DNA of 51,664 nt from an uncultured Corynebacterium sp. (GTDB lineage: Bacteria; Actinomycetota; Actinomycetes; Mycobacteriales; Mycobacteriaceae), in contig NZ_CAMXWS010000013.1 in assembly GCF_947253065.1 (NCBI RefSeq), positions 1-51,664 on the forward strand, written 5' to 3'. The position numbers and the translations under genes were made by a program. Positions 24,979 through 32,770 of the stretch are shown here, piece after piece. Numbering within the stretch: the first letter of the stretch is position 1; every line of letters starts with the position of its first letter. The notes beneath the pieces are model-generated. The model saw only the letters and a program-made list of their open reading frames with translations, searched no databases and was not told the origin of the DNA.

Positions 24979-25212
24979 TCAACTTTCCTCTTCTTGAGCT
25001 TCCTGCTCCCTGTTATAAGCACCCCAAATCCGCAAGGTTTGGACAAAGCGCTGCTTGCCAGAAGCCTCGAGTTCTAGGTATCTCTGCATCGGCAGCAGAC
25101 TATTGATTCTCTGAGTTAAACGCCCAGCGCGCTCGCTTAACTCGTCGCCCGGGTAGCCAACAGAACTTAGCGCCAGGATGAGAACTTCAAGCTCATCCTC
25201 GGTGAACGTCAT
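24979..25212 (-). CDS. Fragment 2 of a split HTH/WYL-type regulator, or small hypothetical protein
   Basis: 77 residues starting at an ATG that overlaps the upstream stop (ATGA). The N-terminus MTFTEDELEVLILAL matches the stretch that in YafY/PafBC-like (WYL) regulators directly follows the wing of the HTH (...RYRL.PG..LPPL.LTDDEA.AL..AL). The remainder is helical and charged and ends before any WYL domain. It is therefore best read as the second half of a regulator broken by a frame change at 25209-25212 and truncated. A genuinely separate co-translated small protein cannot be excluded. Confidence 0.6.
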   Translation of the reverse strand: MTFTEDELEVLILALSSVGYPGDELSERAGRLTQRINSLLPMQRYLELEASGKQRFVQTLRIWGAYNREQEAQEEES

Positions 25213-25508
25213 CGGGGAACGGTATCGCCGCGCCCCATTTCGTAACGGCCATTTGCCCCGCGCTTCGAGTCAATGCCGAAGCCGAGCTCCCGCAAATGCG
25301 CAATATATCTCCGCAGAGTTCGCCTATCGACGCCAATCCGTCCCGCCAAAACCTCTCCCTCCAGCACGCGTCCTGTCTGCAAGATTCGGAGCAGTTCTGC
25401 ACCCCGCAAAAAATGGGCGATTTTTTCGCGCCGCTGGAACATCTCTGTTTCTGCTATCTGCAAGTCCAACGGGTGCGGAGGAAGATTGAAGAATCGATCT
25501 TCACCCAT
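25209..25508 (-). CDS. Fragment 1: HTH_11-type DNA-binding domain of a split regulator
   Basis: 99 residues from ATG 25508 (AGGGGGAAA upstream). Residues about 15-95 form a winged helix of the HTH_11/YafY kind: RREKIAHFLRGAELLRILQ..EGEVLAGRIGVDRRTLRRYIAHLRELGFGIDSKRGANGRYEMGRG. It stops at DTVPR, exactly where WYL-family regulators continue with a L-T-x-D/E-E segment found at the start of the next gene. The DNA-binding part is intact, so the fragment could still bind DNA. A longer open frame to 25667 adds a poor-quality extension built from a 22-base tandem repeat and is not used. Confidence 0.62.
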   Translation of the reverse strand: MGEDRFFNLPPHPLDLQIAETEMFQRREKIAHFLRGAELLRILQTGRVLEGEVLAGRIGVDRRTLRRYIAHLRELGFGIDSKRGANGRYEMGRGDTVPR

Positions 25509-25640
25509 TGTCAGTTTCCCCCTGTCTGCGCTTACTCTGCTGATCGTTGCCCCAGGTTTGAATCTAGGGAAAGCGGATTGTTCACGCTCGTTATGAATGT
25601 GTACTTCAGTGTGCAGCGGAGGAGTGTGCAGTGGATGGTC

Positions 25641-25684
25641 TGCGACGAACTTGCGGCGCATCTGCAACGAACCTGCGGCGCATC
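25641..25684 (+). repeat. 22-base tandem duplication
   Basis: Two adjacent 22-base units (25641-25662, 25663-25684) differ at two positions. They lie in the gene-free stretch upstream of the split regulator. No third full unit. Confidence 0.8.
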
Positions 25685-25741
25685 GCGATAAGTCTGCGAA
25701 GAAACTGTGACAGCTCCACGTGCAGAAGGTGTGTTGATTTA

Positions 25742-25983
25742 CATTTAGGACGCTGCTTTCCTAAATGCCTGTAAAAGGTGTCTGGCCTCGGTGTTTGTGG
25801 CGTTTTATTTAGGACACTCCTTCTATTTAGGGCACTCCTTGGGATGAGGGTGGTTGGTGGTTGAGAGCTCGGCGGGGAGCGTTACTGGGGCCCTGGGTGC
25901 TTGGGGGACTGCCCTAATTCGTTCGCTGTGTTTGTGCAGGTAGGTGTCATTAGTGGGCGGTATAGGGCAGGTATGTCCTAATT
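25742..25983. repeat. Cluster of AWTTAGGRCA(C/G)T intergenic motifs upstream of clpB
   Basis: Five related motifs occur in the 660-base gene-free stretch 25509-26168: CATTTAGG-N10-CCTAAATG, an inverted pair containing ATTTAGGACGCT (25742-25767); TATTTAGGACACTCCTT (25806-25822); TATTTAGGGCACTCCTT (25824-25840, an 18-base tandem period with the previous copy); ACTGCCCTAATT (25908-25919, reverse orientation); ATGTCCTAATT (25973-25983, reverse). The same family recurs at 40495-40626 and 43223-43238. No known regulator is assigned. Confidence 0.7.
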
Positions 25984-26060
25984 GTCCAGCAGCAATATAT
26001 CTGCGGGTGTTGGGAGGGGGGAGGGCGAGGTCGGCGTCGATAAGCGAAGAAATATTTTGC

Positions 26061-26081
26061 CTTGAGTGGAACAGACTCAAC
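26061..26081. promoter_or_regulatory. HspR-type (HAIR) operator of clpB, near-perfect
   Basis: CTTGAGT-N7-ACTCAAC matches the HAIR consensus CTTGAGT-N7-ACTCAAG at all but the last base. It lies 87 bases before the clpB start, next to an AT-rich AATATTTT that could be a -10 region. It is the best HAIR match in the window. Confidence 0.85.
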
Positions 26082-26168
26082 TTTGGCGGCGTTGTACCTA
26101 TTGACGAACTAAGTTCGGACCAAAAGAAGTACCCCAATTAATAGAGAATTAGGAAAGGAGCGAGACAG

Positions 26169-28799
26169 ATGAGCTCGTTCAACCCCACCACGAAAACTCA
26201 GGAAGCGCTGCAGCAGGCTCTGCAGCGGGCTTCCGCTAATGGAAACCCAGATATTAGGCCCGCGCACCTGCTTCAGGCGATCCTCGAGCAGGAAGAAGGA
26301 ATCGCTGCACCGGTGCTCAAAGCCACGGGTGTTGACCCGGCGACGGTGCAGAAGGAAGCTGCCGAGATCGTCGATGGTTACCCCAAGGCGCAGGGCCAGA
26401 ACATGGCCAACCCGAATTTCAACCGGGATGGTCTTAATGCTCTGAACACCGCCCAGGAATTGGCGGGCGAACTCGGTGATGAGTATGTCTCCACCGAGGT
26501 GCTCCTTGCTGCGATTGCGCGTGGTGGCGACGAGGCAGCTGAATTGCTGAAGAAGCGCGGCGCTACCTACGACACGATCAAGGCTGCTTTCCCATCTGTC
26601 CGTGGCAACCAGAAGGTGACCACGCAGGACCCGGAGGGTCAGTTCCAGGCATTGGAGAAGTACTCCACTGACCTGACTGCTCGTGCTCGTGAGGGCAAGA
26701 TCGACCCGGTCATCGGCCGTGACAGTGAGATCCGTCGCGTGGTCCAGGTTCTGAGCCGTCGCACGAAGAACAACCCGGTGCTGATTGGTGAGCCGGGTGT
26801 GGGTAAGACTGCGATCGTCGAGGGTCTTGCACGTCGCATCGTTGCGGGCGACGTCCCGGAATCCCTCAAGGGCAAGACTTTGATCAGTCTTGATTTGGGT
26901 TCGATGGTCGCCGGTGCGAAGTACCGCGGTGAGTTCGAAGAGCGTCTGAAGGCTGTGTTGGATGAGATCAAGTCTTCGGACGGCGAGATCATCACGTTCA
27001 TTGATGAGCTGCACACCATTGTCGGTGCCGGTGCGACCGGTGACGGTTCGATGGATGCCGGCAACATGATCAAGCCGATGCTCGCCCGCGGTGAGCTGCG
27101 CTTGGTCGGTGCGACGACCCTGGATGAGTACCGCAAGTACATTGAAAAGGATGCTGCTTTGGAGCGTCGTTTCCAGCAGGTCTATGTCGGTGAGCCGACT
27201 GTGGAGGACACCATCGGTATTCTCCGTGGCCTGAAGGAGCGCTACGAGGTGCACCACGGCGTGCGGATTCAGGATTCGGCGCTGGTTGCGGCGGCCTCCC
27301 TGTCGGATCGCTACATCACCAACCGCTTCCTGCCGGATAAGGCGATCGACCTGGTCGACGAGGCTGGCTCACGTCTCCGCATGGAAATTGATTCCTCCCC
27401 GCAGGAGATCGATGAGCTGGAGCGCGTAGTTCGCCGCCTCGAGATCGAGGAGATCGCGCTGACCAAGGAGTCGGACGCTGCGTCGCAGGAGCGCCTGAAG
27501 GCACTGCGTGGCGAGCTGGCTGATCAGCGCGAGAAGCTCGGTGAGATGAAGGCGCGTTGGGAGAACGAGAAGAGCGAGATCGATAAGGTCCAGCAGGCGA
27601 AGGAAGAGCTGGAGCGCCTGCGCAACGAGTCCGAGATCGCGGAACGCGAGGGCGACTACGCCAAGGTTTCTGAGCTCCGTTACGGCCGCATTCCGGAACT
27701 GGAGGAAGAGGTGGCTGAGGCGGAGAGGGAGGCGTCGTCAAGCACGAAGACGATGCTGACGGAAGAAGTCACGCCGGACGTGATCGCCGACGTTGTGTCG
27801 AGCTGGACGGGCATTCCCGCGGGCAAGATGATGGAGGGTGAGACCGAGAAGCTTCTGAATATGGAGGCTGTGCTGGGCGAACGTGTCGTCGGGCAGAGCG
27901 AGGCTGTCGTTGCCGTGTCCGATGCTGTGCGTCGTTCGCGCGCCGGGATCGCCGACCCGAATCGTCCGATCGGTTCCTTCTTGTTCCTCGGCCCGACTGG
28001 TGTGGGCAAGACTGAGCTGGCGAAGTCGGTCGCGGAATTCCTCTTTGATGATGAGTCCGCGATGATCCGCATCGACATGTCCGAGTACGGCGAGAAGCAC
28101 TCGGTCGCGCGCCTGGTCGGTGCGCCTCCGGGATACGTCGGCTTCGATGCTGGCGGGCAGCTCACCGAAGCTGTTCGTCGCCGCCCGTACAGCCTCGTGC
28201 TTTTCGACGAAGTTGAGAAAGCCCACCCCGACGTCTTCGATGTTCTCCTGCAGGTCCTCGACGAGGGCCGGCTTACCGACGGCCAAGGTCGCACCGTCGA
28301 CTTCCGCAACACCGTCATCATCCTGACCTCGAATCTCGGTGCTGGTGGCACCCGCGACGAGATCATGGAAGCGGTGAAGCGGGCGTTCAAGCCGGAGTTC
28401 ATCAACCGTCTCGACGACGTGGTGGTCTTCGACCCGCTGAGTAAGGAGCAGCTCGTCGGCATCGTCGATATCCAGCTGCGTGGTCTCGCTGACCGACTGG
28501 CTGAACGTCGCCTGACCTTGGACGTCACCGATGCTGCCAAGTCCTGGCTTGCGGAACGCGGCTACGACCCGGCTTATGGTGCTCGTCCGCTGCGTCGCCT
28601 GATCCAGAAGGAAATCGGCGACAAGCTGGCCAAGGAGGTCCTTGCCGGTGAGATCCGCGACGGCGACACGGTGCTGGTGGATGCCAGCGTGGCCGACCCG
28701 GCTGCTCAGCCTTCTGGTGGCGAGGCGGCTTCCGATGATGAGGTGGATGTTTCTGTCGGTAGCACCGCTGGTCTGACAGTCACGAAGGCAGCCGACTAA
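26169..28799 (+). CDS. clpB: ATP-dependent disaggregase ClpB (Hsp100)
   Basis: 876 residues, full length. Order: N-terminal Clp-N domain (about 1-150), first AAA+ module with Walker A GEPGVGKT (about 207-214), a coiled-coil middle domain (about 410-525, EIDELERVVRRLE..), second AAA+ module with GPTGVGKT (about 608-615) and the C-terminal D2-small domain. ClpB threads aggregated proteins and works with DnaK/DnaJ/GrpE, encoded 8 kb upstream. Ribosome site AAAGGAG. Control by HspR is supported by the HAIR element at 26061. The last 60 residues form an acidic tail. Confidence 0.97.
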   Translation: MSSFNPTTKTQEALQQALQRASANGNPDIRPAHLLQAILEQEEGIAAPVLKATGVDPATVQKEAAEIVDGYPKAQGQNMANPNFNRDGLNALNTAQELAGELGDEYVSTEVLLAAIARGGDEAAELLKKRGATYDTIKAAFPSVRGNQKVTTQDPEGQFQALEKYSTDLTARAREGKIDPVIGRDSEIRRVVQVLSRRTKNNPVLIGEPGVGKTAIVEGLARRIVAGDVPESLKGKTLISLDLGSMVAGAKYRGEFEERLKAVLDEIKSSDGEIITFIDELHTIVGAGATGDGSMDAGNMIKPMLARGELRLVGATTLDEYRKYIEKDAALERRFQQVYVGEPTVEDTIGILRGLKERYEVHHGVRIQDSALVAAASLSDRYITNRFLPDKAIDLVDEAGSRLRMEIDSSPQEIDELERVVRRLEIEEIALTKESDAASQERLKALRGELADQREKLGEMKARWENEKSEIDKVQQAKEELERLRNESEIAEREGDYAKVSELRYGRIPELEEEVAEAEREASSSTKTMLTEEVTPDVIADVVSSWTGIPAGKMMEGETEKLLNMEAVLGERVVGQSEAVVAVSDAVRRSRAGIADPNRPIGSFLFLGPTGVGKTELAKSVAEFLFDDESAMIRIDMSEYGEKHSVARLVGAPPGYVGFDAGGQLTEAVRRRPYSLVLFDEVEKAHPDVFDVLLQVLDEGRLTDGQGRTVDFRNTVIILTSNLGAGGTRDEIMEAVKRAFKPEFINRLDDVVVFDPLSKEQLVGIVDIQLRGLADRLAERRLTLDVTDAAKSWLAERGYDPAYGARPLRRLIQKEIGDKLAKEVLAGEIRDGDTVLVDASVADPAAQPSGGEAASDDEVDVSVGSTAGLTVTKAAD

Positions 28800-28844
28800 G
28801 CAGCCGCAATAAGGGGGCCGGCGCTCCTGTCGTGCTCCGGAATT

Positions 28845-28950
28845 GGCGAACGGTAACAATCAAACGGTAACCCCCGCCCGATAGGTATTAAGAGAGATAC
28901 ATAAAGGTTCCTGGTGGGGCAAAGTTACCGTTTGATTGTTACCGTTTGCC
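28845..28950. repeat. Inverted-repeat element E1 with four phased CGGTAAC boxes
   Basis: Two 27-base arms (28845-28871 and 28924-28950) are exact complements except one G:T pair, separated by 52 bases. Each arm carries two CGGTAAC boxes (GTTACCG on the other arm), giving boxes at 28851, 28865, 28924 and 28938, that is, at offsets 0, 14, 73 and 87. The 52-base centre holds TAGGTAT and ACATAAAGGT. It lies downstream of clpB and downstream of the AbiEi-like gene. Element E2 at 30057 has the same geometry. Confidence 0.88.
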
Positions 28951-29000
28951 GTTTTGGCGGGGTTCGCGAGCTTGGCATGCGTCGAGCTTGCCGGGACAGC

Positions 29001-29930
29001 CTATAAGCCGCGGCGCTGTTGCTCGCGGGTGATGGTTGTTTGGACCGTCGATATGCAGTAATCAGGTTCGAACATGAGCTGCCTGGGCGTGAGTCGGATA
29101 ACGGGGTAGCCAAAATTCTTCAGTAGGTTCTCCCGGTGACGCTCTTTGCGGAGGGTTTCCTCCACCCCGCCGTAGGTTGTCCCGTCATATTTGACTCCGC
29201 CGTCTATTTCCACGACGGTTTCACCGTTCGGTCCAGCGAGGAGGTCGACTTCGATGTGGCGGTGGGCGTCGATAGGCATGCGCACGTGCATCTGCACAGG
29301 GATGCCGGCCTCGAGGAACAAACCTTGTGCATATGGTTCGAATGGAGAGAGCGATCGCGCGCTGCTGGCTTTAATCGCGGCGCGGACATGGCCGATACCG
29401 CGGATGGGGCCGAGATTACGAGTGGCTTGCAGCATCAATCGATGGGACATTTTTTGGTACTTCAGCCACGACATCGCGACCAAGCCTTCGATGAATCCGT
29501 GCTGGGCAGCGATGTCGGCGGCGGTGCGGAAGGGGGTGAGGACGCGGATGTCGTCGACAAGCATGATCTGCTTGGGCGGAACGGTGAGCTTGCGGAGAGT
29601 CTGCCCCTTCGGGGTGTTGTGGGCGGATTTATACCCGTTGCTTCCCAGGGTGGTTTCCACTAATTCGGGCGTGCGTGGCACGACCCACATTCCGTGAATG
29701 CGTGCTGCCGACCGGCCGATGAGAACAGCGCGGGTTTTGCTCTTACCGACGGCAACTGCGCGAAGCCATTGCTGTTCGTGTCGTTTGAGTTCGCGGTAAT
29801 ACTCGCTGGGGATAGCCTGGGTGGGGGCCAACTGAGTGAGCACACCTGAGTCGAGCTGATGCCATGCAGGGTGGCCCGCTTTGGCCGTGCGGAGATTTAC
29901 CAACTTGTTGATGGCTTCGTTTTTGTCCAT
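29001..29930 (-). CDS. AbiEi-like antitoxin-domain protein with C-terminal DUF559/PD-(D/E)XK-like nuclease domain
   Basis: 309 residues. The middle (about 45-160) resembles the AbiEi-type antitoxin/regulatory region common in actinobacteria (AVLIGRSAARIHGMWVV, VLTPFRTAADIAAQHGF). The C-terminal part (about 195-290) resembles the DUF559/Vsr-like endonuclease fold: Asp229 in IEVDLLAG, then VVEIDGGVKYDG with Glu241 and Asp243, and RKERHRENLLKNFGYPVIRLT. No partner AbiEii nucleotidyltransferase gene is adjacent. The gene stands alone between two homologous inverted-repeat elements, E1 downstream and E2 upstream. AbiEi proteins are known to repress their own promoters at inverted repeats, so E2 is a plausible operator. 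The DNA-cutting role is an inference. Confidence 0.7.
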   Translation of the reverse strand: MDKNEAINKLVNLRTAKAGHPAWHQLDSGVLTQLAPTQAIPSEYYRELKRHEQQWLRAVAVGKSKTRAVLIGRSAARIHGMWVVPRTPELVETTLGSNGYKSAHNTPKGQTLRKLTVPPKQIMLVDDIRVLTPFRTAADIAAQHGFIEGLVAMSWLKYQKMSHRLMLQATRNLGPIRGIGHVRAAIKASSARSLSPFEPYAQGLFLEAGIPVQMHVRMPIDAHRHIEVDLLAGPNGETVVEIDGGVKYDGTTYGGVEETLRKERHRENLLKNFGYPVIRLTPRQLMFEPDYCISTVQTTITREQQRRGL

Positions 29931-30056
29931 GACTTCACGGTGGACCGGGCTTGGTTGGCGTGCAGTGCAACGATGTACATTTCAGTAGACATTCTGGGCT
30001 GATGGTGAGTCGTGGCCTAGCCGGGGCGAGTGCCGACCCGCACTGCAGAATCTGCG

Positions 30057-30152
30057 AACGGTAACAATGATGAGGCGAACCGTGGGGTTTAGGTTTCTTA
30101 TAAGCGACATAGGGGTCTGAGAGAGGGCATTGTTACCGTTGAATAGTTACCG
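30057..30152. repeat. Inverted-repeat element E2, homologue of E1
   Basis: AACGGTAACAATG (30057-30069) and its complement (30128-30140), plus another GTTACCG (30146-30152). Boxes fall at 30059, 30132 and 30146, that is, offsets 0, 73 and 87, identical to E1; the box expected at offset 14 is lost. The 52-base centres of E1 and E2 align without gaps at about half of positions, sharing TAGGT-T, ACATA--GGT and GGGCA. It lies upstream of the AbiEi-like gene (start 29930) and upstream of the gene at 30290, in the 359-base gap between the two. Confidence 0.85.
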
Positions 30153-30168
30153 AACGCCGGGAAGACGG

Positions 30169-30212
30169 CTGAGCGACACGGCTGGGCGGGCTGAGCGGCA
30201 CGGCTGGGCGGG
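30169..30212 (+). repeat. 22-base GC-rich tandem duplication
   Basis: Two adjacent units (30169-30190, 30191-30212), one mismatch, directly after element E2. A decayed third unit follows. No function is apparent. Confidence 0.75.
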
Positions 30213-30289
30213 CTGGCCGTCGCGGGGCTGAGTGACGACAGACCCGGGTTGCGACAGAGGCCAAGGACTTCGGAACTACAATCTCCGGC

Positions 30290-30691
30290 ATGGAGCCACT
30301 GACCACGAAGATTCACACTCGGACCCCGCTACCGGGAGTTGAGAATGAAGAGCTCGCCGCCCATGACCTGGGTGGCGGGCATTTTGTGGTGGCAAGTGTG
30401 CCGTTTTTGGACACCAGTTTGGCGGTCGGGGACATCGTGGAATGTGTGAAGGTTGGGGGCCAGTTCCATGTGAACCGGAAGGTCGTCAGCGGTGGGGCGG
30501 AGACGGTGCGGATTTTGATCCAGCAGCCAGGTCCGACGGATATCCCAGAGACTCTGCTTGCATTCGGTTGCCGGGTGGAGGTGGGGCCGGGGGGAATGCT
30601 GGGGGCGTCGATAAGCGCGGATGCTCCGAGTGAAGGTATCCGTGAGTGGCTTGAGGGCCTTCAGGCGCAGGGCATCATTTCTTTGGCGTAG
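30290..30691 (+). CDS. DUF4265-like protein of unknown function
   Basis: 133 residues, no signal peptide or membrane segment. The segment FVVASVPFLDTSLAVGDIVEC followed by VKVGGQFHVNRKVVSGGAETVRILI resembles the DUF4265 family, small bacterial proteins of unknown role. The C-terminus (ISADAPSEGIREWLEGLQAQGIISLA) is helical. ATG 30290 lies seven bases after a TACAAT -10 box (30277-30282) and has no ribosome site, so the message is probably leaderless. It contains a copy of the dispersed 13-mer that forces a rare ATA codon (GASISA). Confidence 0.65.
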   Translation: MEPLTTKIHTRTPLPGVENEELAAHDLGGGHFVVASVPFLDTSLAVGDIVECVKVGGQFHVNRKVVSGGAETVRILIQQPGPTDIPETLLAFGCRVEVGPGGMLGASISADAPSEGIREWLEGLQAQGIISLA

Positions 30692-30706
30692 CTACACTTG
30701 GGGCCC

Positions 30707-31546
30707 ATGAGCGTATTCGTTTCCTCCGAAGAGCTGCGTCAACAGATCCGTACTGGTCAGAAGCTCACTGTGCTTGCCTCGCTGTGGGATGGCCGCGTGG
30801 GTTACGCGTGGTCGAAGTTCCAGTCTGAGCACATTCCGACGGCGCAATTCTGTGACCCGTCCGACCATTTGGTGGGCACGCCGGGTTCGCGCGTGGGGCG
30901 CAACCCGCTGCCGTCCGCGGAGTTGCTGCAGGAATCGTTCCGCGCGTGGGGCATCGAGGAGGGGCGCCCGGTCGTTGTGTATGACTCCGGTACGGGCGTT
31001 TTCGCTGCTCGCGTGTGGTGGACGCTGCGTTGGGCGGGCGTGCAGGACGTGCATATTCTCGACGGCGGTTTCCGTGCGTGGGAGGATGCCGGCTTTGACA
31101 CAGTCGCCGGCCCGGGCCCGGTTTCGGTCCGCACGGAGCTCGATGTTGAGCCAGGTCAGCTGCCTACCGCGACGATCGACGAAGTGCGCGCATTCAAGGG
31201 CATGCTTATCGACGCCCGCGATACCTCCCGCTACGTCGGCCAGCGCGAGCGCCTTGACCTGAAGTCCGGCCACATTCCCGGTGCGCAGACGGTGCCGGTG
31301 GATTTGCTGTTTACGGAGGATCGCAAGATCAAGCCTGCCAGCGAGATCCTGGAAACCATGGCGAAGTTCGGCATCACTCACGAGACTGATCCGGCCGAGG
31401 TGATCGTCTACTCCGGTTCCGGTAACCACTCCGCCAAGCTGCTCGCCGCTTTCGCTCATGCGGGTCTGCCGGTGCTGACTCACTATATCGGTGGTTGGTC
31501 GCAGTGGTCTGCCGACGTGCGCAACCCGGTCGAGCGCGATATCTAA
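30707..31546 (+). CDS. Two-domain rhodanese-like protein with Ser in place of the catalytic Cys
   Basis: 279 residues with two rhodanese domains (about 1-135 and 150-279), the architecture of thiosulfate/3-mercaptopyruvate sulfurtransferases (SseA/ThtR). Supporting segments are the N-terminal RVGYAWSKFQSEHIPTAQF, VWWTLRWAGVQDVHILDGG, GHIPGAQTVPVD and YIGGWSQWSADVRNPV at the end. In active enzymes the loop reads C-G-S/T-G; here it is YSGSGNHSA, with codon TCC (31412-31414) giving Ser236. A classical persulfide mechanism is therefore unlikely. ATG 30707 follows TACACT by eight bases and looks leaderless. A TTG at 30698 overlaps that -10 box. Confidence 0.83.
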   Translation: MSVFVSSEELRQQIRTGQKLTVLASLWDGRVGYAWSKFQSEHIPTAQFCDPSDHLVGTPGSRVGRNPLPSAELLQESFRAWGIEEGRPVVVYDSGTGVFAARVWWTLRWAGVQDVHILDGGFRAWEDAGFDTVAGPGPVSVRTELDVEPGQLPTATIDEVRAFKGMLIDARDTSRYVGQRERLDLKSGHIPGAQTVPVDLLFTEDRKIKPASEILETMAKFGITHETDPAEVIVYSGSGNHSAKLLAAFAHAGLPVLTHYIGGWSQWSADVRNPVERDI

Positions 31547-31610
31547 CGCTCACTCGGCCTCGCCACGCCTGCCCAGTTCAGGGGCCTTCGGGGGATAAAG
31601 TTCAGTACTG

Positions 31611-32759
31611 ATGGGTTACATACTTCTGGGACTGTCGGCACTCGCTCTGGCTGGAGCGGGGATTTTGTGGTGCGCAGATGCACAGGAAAAGGGCAGTAAG
31701 GCTGAAAAACCGGAGCAGGAACCGCAGGTCGAGGCAGCAACACCAGCGCCTGAACCTCATCCTGAGCCCGCGGCCGAACCAGAACCGGCGCCAGAACCCG
31801 CGACCGAGCCGGAACCCGAAGAGGAACCCGCACCAAAGACAGAACCGAAACCCGCGCCGCGCTCCCGCTGGGGCGCGCTGTCGGGGCGTGCGGGGCTGTT
31901 CACGGAGACGATCTCGGGTGCGCTGCCGGGGGCGAAGCAGCGTGGCCGGAGAGAGCGTCGCGAGTGGGCGGAAGAGCACGGTTTCGAGTACTCGCGCGAT
32001 GATGAGTTCCTGCAGGACGAGTGGGGTCGGGGAGCGGCCGCATCGGGTGAGCCGGTGCGTGATGTGCTGACGGGCACGCAGTTTGGTCATGAGACGCGCG
32101 TTGCCGATATCGGTGCCACGACGGTGGTGGCCATGGGAACGGGGATGGACAGTGGGGTCGTCGTGGATATGCGTCGTGCTGTGGGGAGCACGAGTCCGAC
32201 GGAAGACCTGGTCGCGGTGGCGGAGCTGGAGGGTTTCCGTGTGTTCGCATCGGAGGCTGGCCCGGCGGAGCGGATGCTGGATATCCGTGTGACTACGGCA
32301 TTGGAGTTGCTTCCGGCGCAGGTCAGTGCCGTGTGGTTCGAGTCGGAGTGGGTGTTGGCGCAGTTGGATGAGCCGGCTGGGCCGCAGGCGTGGGAGCAGG
32401 TTTTCGCCCCACTTGCCCTGCTTGCCGACGCCGCCCGTACTCTCCCCCCACGCACCTGGCCTCACCTGCATTTCGATCACAAGACGCGCGAGATGGGCGA
32501 CCCGGTCGAGATGGAATCGACAGGCAAGGGTGAGGGGATTGAGGGGGCAAGGCCGGTCGTCGTTAGGCCGGAAGAGCCCCTTGAAATGCCCACGCGCACG
32601 ACGGGTGGCGTGCGCGGCACGATGGAATTTCATACGGTCGGCGCGGATGAGGTTGATGCGATCGCGACGGGTGAGCCGCCCGAGCAGCTTAACGACGGCA
32701 CCCGCATCACCCGCCGCCCCCAACCCCCGTCAATCTTCGATGACGGCAAAGCGGACTAA
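31611..32759 (+). CDS. Membrane-anchored protein with Pro/Glu-rich linker, unknown function
   Basis: 382 residues. One N-terminal membrane segment (about 3-21, ILLGLSALALAGAGILW) is followed by a low-complexity PEPxPEP-type linker (about 38-84), then a folded region beginning near SRWGALSGRAGLFTETISGALPGAKQ. No known domain is recognised in 85-340. Orientation in the membrane is unclear because positive charges lie after the linker (KQRGRRERREW). The stop TAA overlaps the -10 box of pyrE. Position between the rhodanese and pyrE gives no strong functional hint. Confidence 0.8.
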   Translation: MGYILLGLSALALAGAGILWCADAQEKGSKAEKPEQEPQVEAATPAPEPHPEPAAEPEPAPEPATEPEPEEEPAPKTEPKPAPRSRWGALSGRAGLFTETISGALPGAKQRGRRERREWAEEHGFEYSRDDEFLQDEWGRGAAASGEPVRDVLTGTQFGHETRVADIGATTVVAMGTGMDSGVVVDMRRAVGSTSPTEDLVAVAELEGFRVFASEAGPAERMLDIRVTTALELLPAQVSAVWFESEWVLAQLDEPAGPQAWEQVFAPLALLADAARTLPPRTWPHLHFDHKTREMGDPVEMESTGKGEGIEGARPVVVRPEEPLEMPTRTTGGVRGTMEFHTVGADEVDAIATGEPPEQLNDGTRITRRPQPPSIFDDGKAD

Positions 32760-32770
32760 TCTGGGAAACC

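Noticed and set aside
25641..25840. CRISPR-like array upstream of clpB
   Set aside because: Only two to three units, no regular spacers and no cas genes.
28845..28950. E1 as the clpB terminator
   Set aside because: The 52-base loop, the internal box repeats, the lack of poly-T and the matching element E2 argue against a simple terminator.
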